NCBI GenBank assembly: GCA_910592005.1
Contig: CAJVPP010000264.1
Location: forward strand, 1 to 38,168
Direction of reading: 5' to 3'
Length of the DNA stretch: 38,168 bases
DNA from: Funneliformis mosseae
Lineage: Eukaryota > Glomeromycota > Glomeromycetes > Glomerales > Glomeraceae
Numbering within the stretch: the stretch's first letter is position 1; every line of letters begins with the position of its first letter. Shown here piece by piece: positions 34,585-38,168 of the stretch. The notes beneath the pieces are model-generated. The model worked only from the letters and a program-made list of their open reading frames with translations. It ran no database searches and had not been told where the DNA came from. The position numbers and the translations under genes were made by a program.

Positions 34585-34908
34585 TTAAAAGAGTATCAAT
34601 TTCATTTGTGAACTCAATTTTGAAGTGTAAATGAATAATTGTAATTTTAAATAAGTAATGAATTTAGCGATTAAGAATCGAGTGTAATGTTTAATATTAG
34701 GGCAAAACCATATGTGGTTAAAGTCTTCATTATAATTATTACAATAGCAGCATTTCCAGAATGGCGAATATAGTTGAGGTTGAATAGCTTTCATAAACTG
34801 AACCGTTGGTAGTTGTTCAAAAAGGAATTTGAGTTTTCTGTAATGGCTTCTTGTTTCATTAAAAAAAGTAGAAGACGCTGTTCCATTTTGAATAATTTGA
34901 AAAGTCAA
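34585..34908 (-). pseudogene. LINE C-terminal CCHC finger segment
   Basis: A 107-codon open stretch, the C-terminal part of the LINE polyprotein. It contains FWKCCYCNNYNEDFNHIWFC, a C-x2-C...H-x4-C finger of the kind found behind RNase H in several LINE clades. Trp codons are intact in this part. It runs to a TAA at 34585; a frame shift separates it from the RNase H segment. About 640 bp of mostly non-coding sequence lie between it and the poly(A). Confidence 0.7.
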
Positions 34909-35099
34909 AATCTAATTAACTTGCAAGTGCTGATATTTAGTGTTATTTTGAAATAGTAGTAATTAGAGAAATGTCTGGTATTAGTATAATCTTTTAAAAA
35001 TGAGTGTAAGAAACAATGTATAGGCATGTTATTAAATACAGGTATATAATTAATGAAAGGGATATAGTCTAATAATAAATTCAGAGAAGGAAAAAAGAA

Positions 35100-35670
35100 A
35101 GATGATTTTGCCAATTTATCAGCTTTATCATTATATGGATTATTGGAGTGGGCAGCTACTTTAAAAAGGAGAATAGTAATTTATCATTCTTTAATAATTT
35201 TAAAAATAATTAACCAAAAAATATAAAAAGGAATTTTGAACAGGAGTGAGGAGTATCTAGTTGCATTAGTACTTTTTATGTAATTATATGTATGAATAAG
35301 GACTAAGCTATCTGTATATATAAAAATAAAGGAAAATAAAGGACTAATTAATAGAACCAAAAGGAGAACAAATATTTCAGCATTGGTAGAATTAGCCCAA
35401 ATGGTGAGAACAGCTGTTGAGAACTCTATATTTAAATTTTTATGTATCAAACAAAATGCTGAACTTAAATATGATGCAGGCGGTGAGAGAACATTTGTGG
35501 GATCCATCTGTATAAAAGTAAGTGGCCTTTCATTTTGTAAAATATGGTTGAATTTCAGTAAGAATGATCTGACTCTATCAGTTGAAATTATATTAGAAAT
35601 GCTAACAAATAGTGAAGTATTGATAATGAGGTCATTTAAAATAATGGCTGAAGGGTGGACTATCAAATAG
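35100..35670 (-). pseudogene. LINE RNase H domain, broken
   Basis: Downstream of the RT on the minus strand, an open stretch reads NIEFSTAVLTIWANSTNAEIF and then FIYTDSLVLIHTYNYI, the E-helix and third-Asp motifs of retroelement RNase H. After a break, VAAHSNNPYNDKADKLAKSS gives the His and last Asp motif. The first catalytic Asp is not certain. The open frame on the opposite strand (35383-35670) is a shadow. Confidence 0.72.
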
Positions 35671-36928
35671 TACTGTTTTGCTTGATTTATAATAGACCAG
35701 ATATTTTGTTTAAGAAAATATAATTTTTTGTCATTAACAGAAGTGAAATATATAATGTCTATAATTTGAGGAAGGTTATCATCAATAATATTATTATAAG
35801 ATCAAGCAGTAACTGCTGTGTTAAAGTTTAGAATAGGTTCTGATAAATTAAAAAAACATTCTGAATAGGTAGTAAACATGTTCTGTTTTTTTGACACTGA
35901 TCTAGAATTATAATTAAGAACTGTATTGTTAACGTAATGTTGAATAGCGATCTTATTAAGAACAAAATGTGATCTTATAGCTTTTCTAATAATACCTTAA
36001 CCAGGATATGGCAGATTATAATAATTATGATCTGGTGGTGTCCAAAGGGCTATCTATGGCGATTTTTTCTCACTATCAGCAATAATAATAGTGATGTAAA
36101 CTTAGAGAGTAAAATCATCAAGATAAAATTCAGGTTTTAGACGGTTTTAATATACAGGATTCAGGAGGACATATTTTTGTAAGATAAGGAACCATCTAGG
36201 GATAACTCCTTTATTTGAAGTACTAGCTTTAAGGGAGAGATCATAATATTCTATCAAAAAATTTCCTTCAGTAACAAATTGATCAAGAAATAAGGCTCTG
36301 CATCTTTTCAGCGATAGAATTCATTTTTTTTACAGAATGATAGAGTTGAGAGTAGTAATACCTCCTTAGATGTGAAAGTCTGAAGCAGATGAAACTGTTC
36401 TTTGCATTGAAAAAGGTGTCTGGAGATATAGTGTAAACATATTACATAGATAATTATCATGTCTAGATTTTTTAGCTGAAAAGGCCAACTTGTTATAGGA
36501 TCATCTAGTAATCAGAAAAAGTTTTGGAGTTATTTTAGACAGATTTTAGTTGTTAAGGTAAGTGATGATCTTAAAGTATCACCATTGATAATTAAATTAA
36601 AGTATTATAATTTAGAATGTAACATATTAAAGGCTAAATCATTAAATCCAAAAGATAATTTGTTAAGAATTGTACTATTGGGAATACATTTGTTGAATTT
36701 AAGTTTATACTTTATGAATGTACAAATGCGTAAAAAAAGATCAAAGCATTCTTTTTGTGAAAAAACAATTAGTTAAGATCAGTATTCAAGTTGAGGAATA
36801 AGTACTTGATTACAGAGATATTTGAGTTGTTTATCTATCATAGGCTTAGTTTTGAGTTTTAAAATAAAATTAGTAATTTTATTTTCTAATTATTATTTAA
36901 CAAATTTTTTATTATAAAGGGCTGAAAT

Positions 36929-38095
36929 TTAGACACCTAAATATTTAGTTGATTCGTTAGGTTTTTTAGTCAATATTGTTACAGGACCATTTAGATGCTT
37001 GTTATAAAATAAAATGTTACTGATTGTTACTTCAGATGTAACTATAAAAGATTTTTCTAGATTAACTTGCATTGAATTCAGATTGAAGAAGGATTGTGTG
37101 ATATCAAAAATTTCTTGAAGTTTTACGCAACTATCAGTGATCCAAATAGTATCATCTATATATGCTGAATTAGGAATTGAGATTGAGATCAATTTCGTTT
37201 CCATGTTATTAATATTTAGTGATCATGAAATATCTAATATATAACTCATATTGGACTGTTATATTTGAGAAAGAAGAGGATCACAGTATATTACCTATAA
37301 AAGCAGAAAGATAACCTCTCCTTGATCAATTCCAACAAGAATATCATAAAAATCTGTATTACCATACATGATAAAATCACTATTTTTTCTATTAAGAAAT
37401 AAGTTGGAAACCAGTGTAATAAAAGAAGCTGGAATTTTTAATCTGTGTAATGCCTTTTTTAACATGAAAATATTAACTTGATCGTATACTTTAGACATAT
37501 TTTGAAAGAGTATATAGAGGTTAGATTTTTGGTACTCAGATATTTTTCTTTTAAGATGATGGAATTCTAGAATATTATTGACAATATGCAAGAGTTCTAA
37601 TATTGATTAATGTGGTAAGCTAGCAAAGTTGAGTCCTTTAATAATTCTGTGTTCAACAAATATAACTTGTAGCTGCTGACTCATTAATTTTACAAATGCT
37701 TTTTAAACTATTTTAAGTAACGTAATAGGCCTAGTATTATTGAGTTGACAATTCTATGGTTTAGGTTTCGGTATAAGATATATATAAGCAAAATTCCATT
37801 GTATTAGAGTAAACTTGTTAATTAAACATGCATAAATAATGTTGTATAGGAAGTTTTTGTATTTGGAATCCAGCTTCTTTAAAAGCTTGTTGGTGATTTT
37901 TAATGGTCCTGAAGCTTTATGGTCAGGTAAATATTTGATCGAATTATTCCATTTGTTAATGGAAGGTAAATCTATAAGAGAAACATAAGATCATCTGGAA
38001 TATTTTCAATGGGATCATAGTATTTCTTCCACTTGGATCAATCTGGAGAGAAGTCATTAGTATTTGGATCAGTAACATTCTTATTTGTAGATAGA
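36929..38095 (-). pseudogene. LINE reverse transcriptase domain, broken
   Basis: In order on the minus strand: DPNTNDFSPD, then PDHKASGPLKITNKLLKKL, IYLIPKPKP with TAG at an expected Trp, NCQLNNTRPITLLK, and HIVNNILEFHHLKRK. Motif A is LFQNMSKVYDQVNIF, in which the catalytic Asp is Asn; motif B is GIDQGEV; motif C is SAYIDDTIWITDS with the YxDD pair kept. NLEKSFIV and PNESTKYLGV of the palm/thumb follow. Several frames are needed, and stops include TGA for Trp in SPD-W-SKWKK. The D-to-N change (one G-to-A step) would alone inactivate the enzyme. Confidence 0.88.
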
Positions 38096-38097
38096 GT

Positions 38098-38168
38098 TCC
38101 GGACGAGTCGAGTTAACTCACGAGTCAGATAAGCTGAGTCGAGTTCAAATCAAGTCGAGTTGGTGTTT
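38098..38168. repeat. GAGTC/GAGTT satellite edge
   Basis: The last 70 bp consist of GACGAGTCGAGTTAACTCAC, GAGTCAGATAAGCTGAGTCG, AGTTC and AAGTCGAGTTGG. GAGTCGAGTT or close variants occur three times, and GAGTTAACTC is palindromic. It is cut by the window edge, so copy number is unknown. The sharp rise in G/C marks the border with the LINE. Confidence 0.6.

Larger units (their letters stand above)
33937..38097 (-). mobile_element. LINE-type non-LTR retrotransposon, decayed
   Basis: Read on the minus strand, the order is a pre-RT segment, reverse transcriptase, RNase H, a CCHC finger, an untranslated stretch and a terminal poly(A) (the T run just before AAGACGCGATTA, about 33937-33949). That order is typical of non-LTR elements. 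The recognisable coding sequence starts near 38095 (SPD.SKWKKYY), where it meets a GAGTC/GAGTT-rich edge. The endonuclease and ORF1 are not visible, so the element is 5'-truncated here or continues beyond the window. Frameshifts and stops exclude activity. Confidence 0.82.

Noticed and set aside
35383..35670. 95-codon plus-strand open frame
   Set aside because: Antisense to the LINE RNase H region, which has recognisable motifs on the minus strand.
36585..36776. 63-codon plus-strand open frame
   Set aside because: Antisense to the LINE between RT and RNase H; no domain or homologue recognised.

Overview
The window is extremely AT-rich nuclear DNA of a eukaryote. Its genes have short AT-rich spliceosomal introns (GTAAGT-like donors, TAG/CAG acceptors). 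They sit in two small islands inside a sea of decayed transposons and simple repeats. The compact genes, very high AT, abundant decayed Tc1/pogo/LINE elements and the conserved protein set (V-ATPase subunit B, FRA10AC1, CDK-like kinase, T1-type BTB) fit an early-diverging fungus, most plausibly a Glomeromycotina (Rhizophagus/Gigaspora-like) genome. That placement is inference. The host genes use TGG for Trp and TGA as stop, so the standard code applies.

Layout. 1-500: 3' end of a decayed Tc1-like element. 500-10500: gene-free, with a possible MULE remnant, a 36-bp tandem array, a 9-bp-periodic array, a pogo/Tigger transposase pseudogene (4161-5738), a 10-12 bp periodic array, a pair of dispersed ~183-bp repeats and a 114-bp pogo-like MITE. 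10557-14377: gene island 1, a head-to-head pair of a four-exon CDK-family kinase (minus) and the eleven-exon gene for V-ATPase subunit B (plus), about 218 bp apart. 14378-25500: gene-free, with a deleted Tc1 element (588 bp), a fold-back element, a ~0.9-kb tandem duplication carrying a tRNA-like segment, a complete but dead Tc1-like element (20592-22243) and long AT-only stretches. 25869-28205: gene island 2, a second head-to-head pair of FRA10AC1 (minus, five exons) and a three-exon gene joining an RRM-like domain to a T1/KCTD-type BTB domain (plus), 207 bp apart. 28206-38168: gene-free, ending in a decayed minus-strand LINE-type retrotransposon (about 33937-38097) with recognisable reverse transcriptase, RNase H, CCHC finger and poly(A) tail, followed by a GAGTC/GAGTT-rich satellite edge.

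The four host genes show no shared pathway: vacuolar acidification, kinase signalling, pre-mRNA processing, and a probable ubiquitin-ligase adaptor. The most notable points are the RRM-BTB domain combination with an intronic CTCACG minisatellite, the kinase with altered HRDLK and DFG motifs, and the systematic loss of Trp codons (TGG to TGA, TAG or TAA) in every transposase remnant. The last suggests a strong C-to-T decay process acting on repeats.
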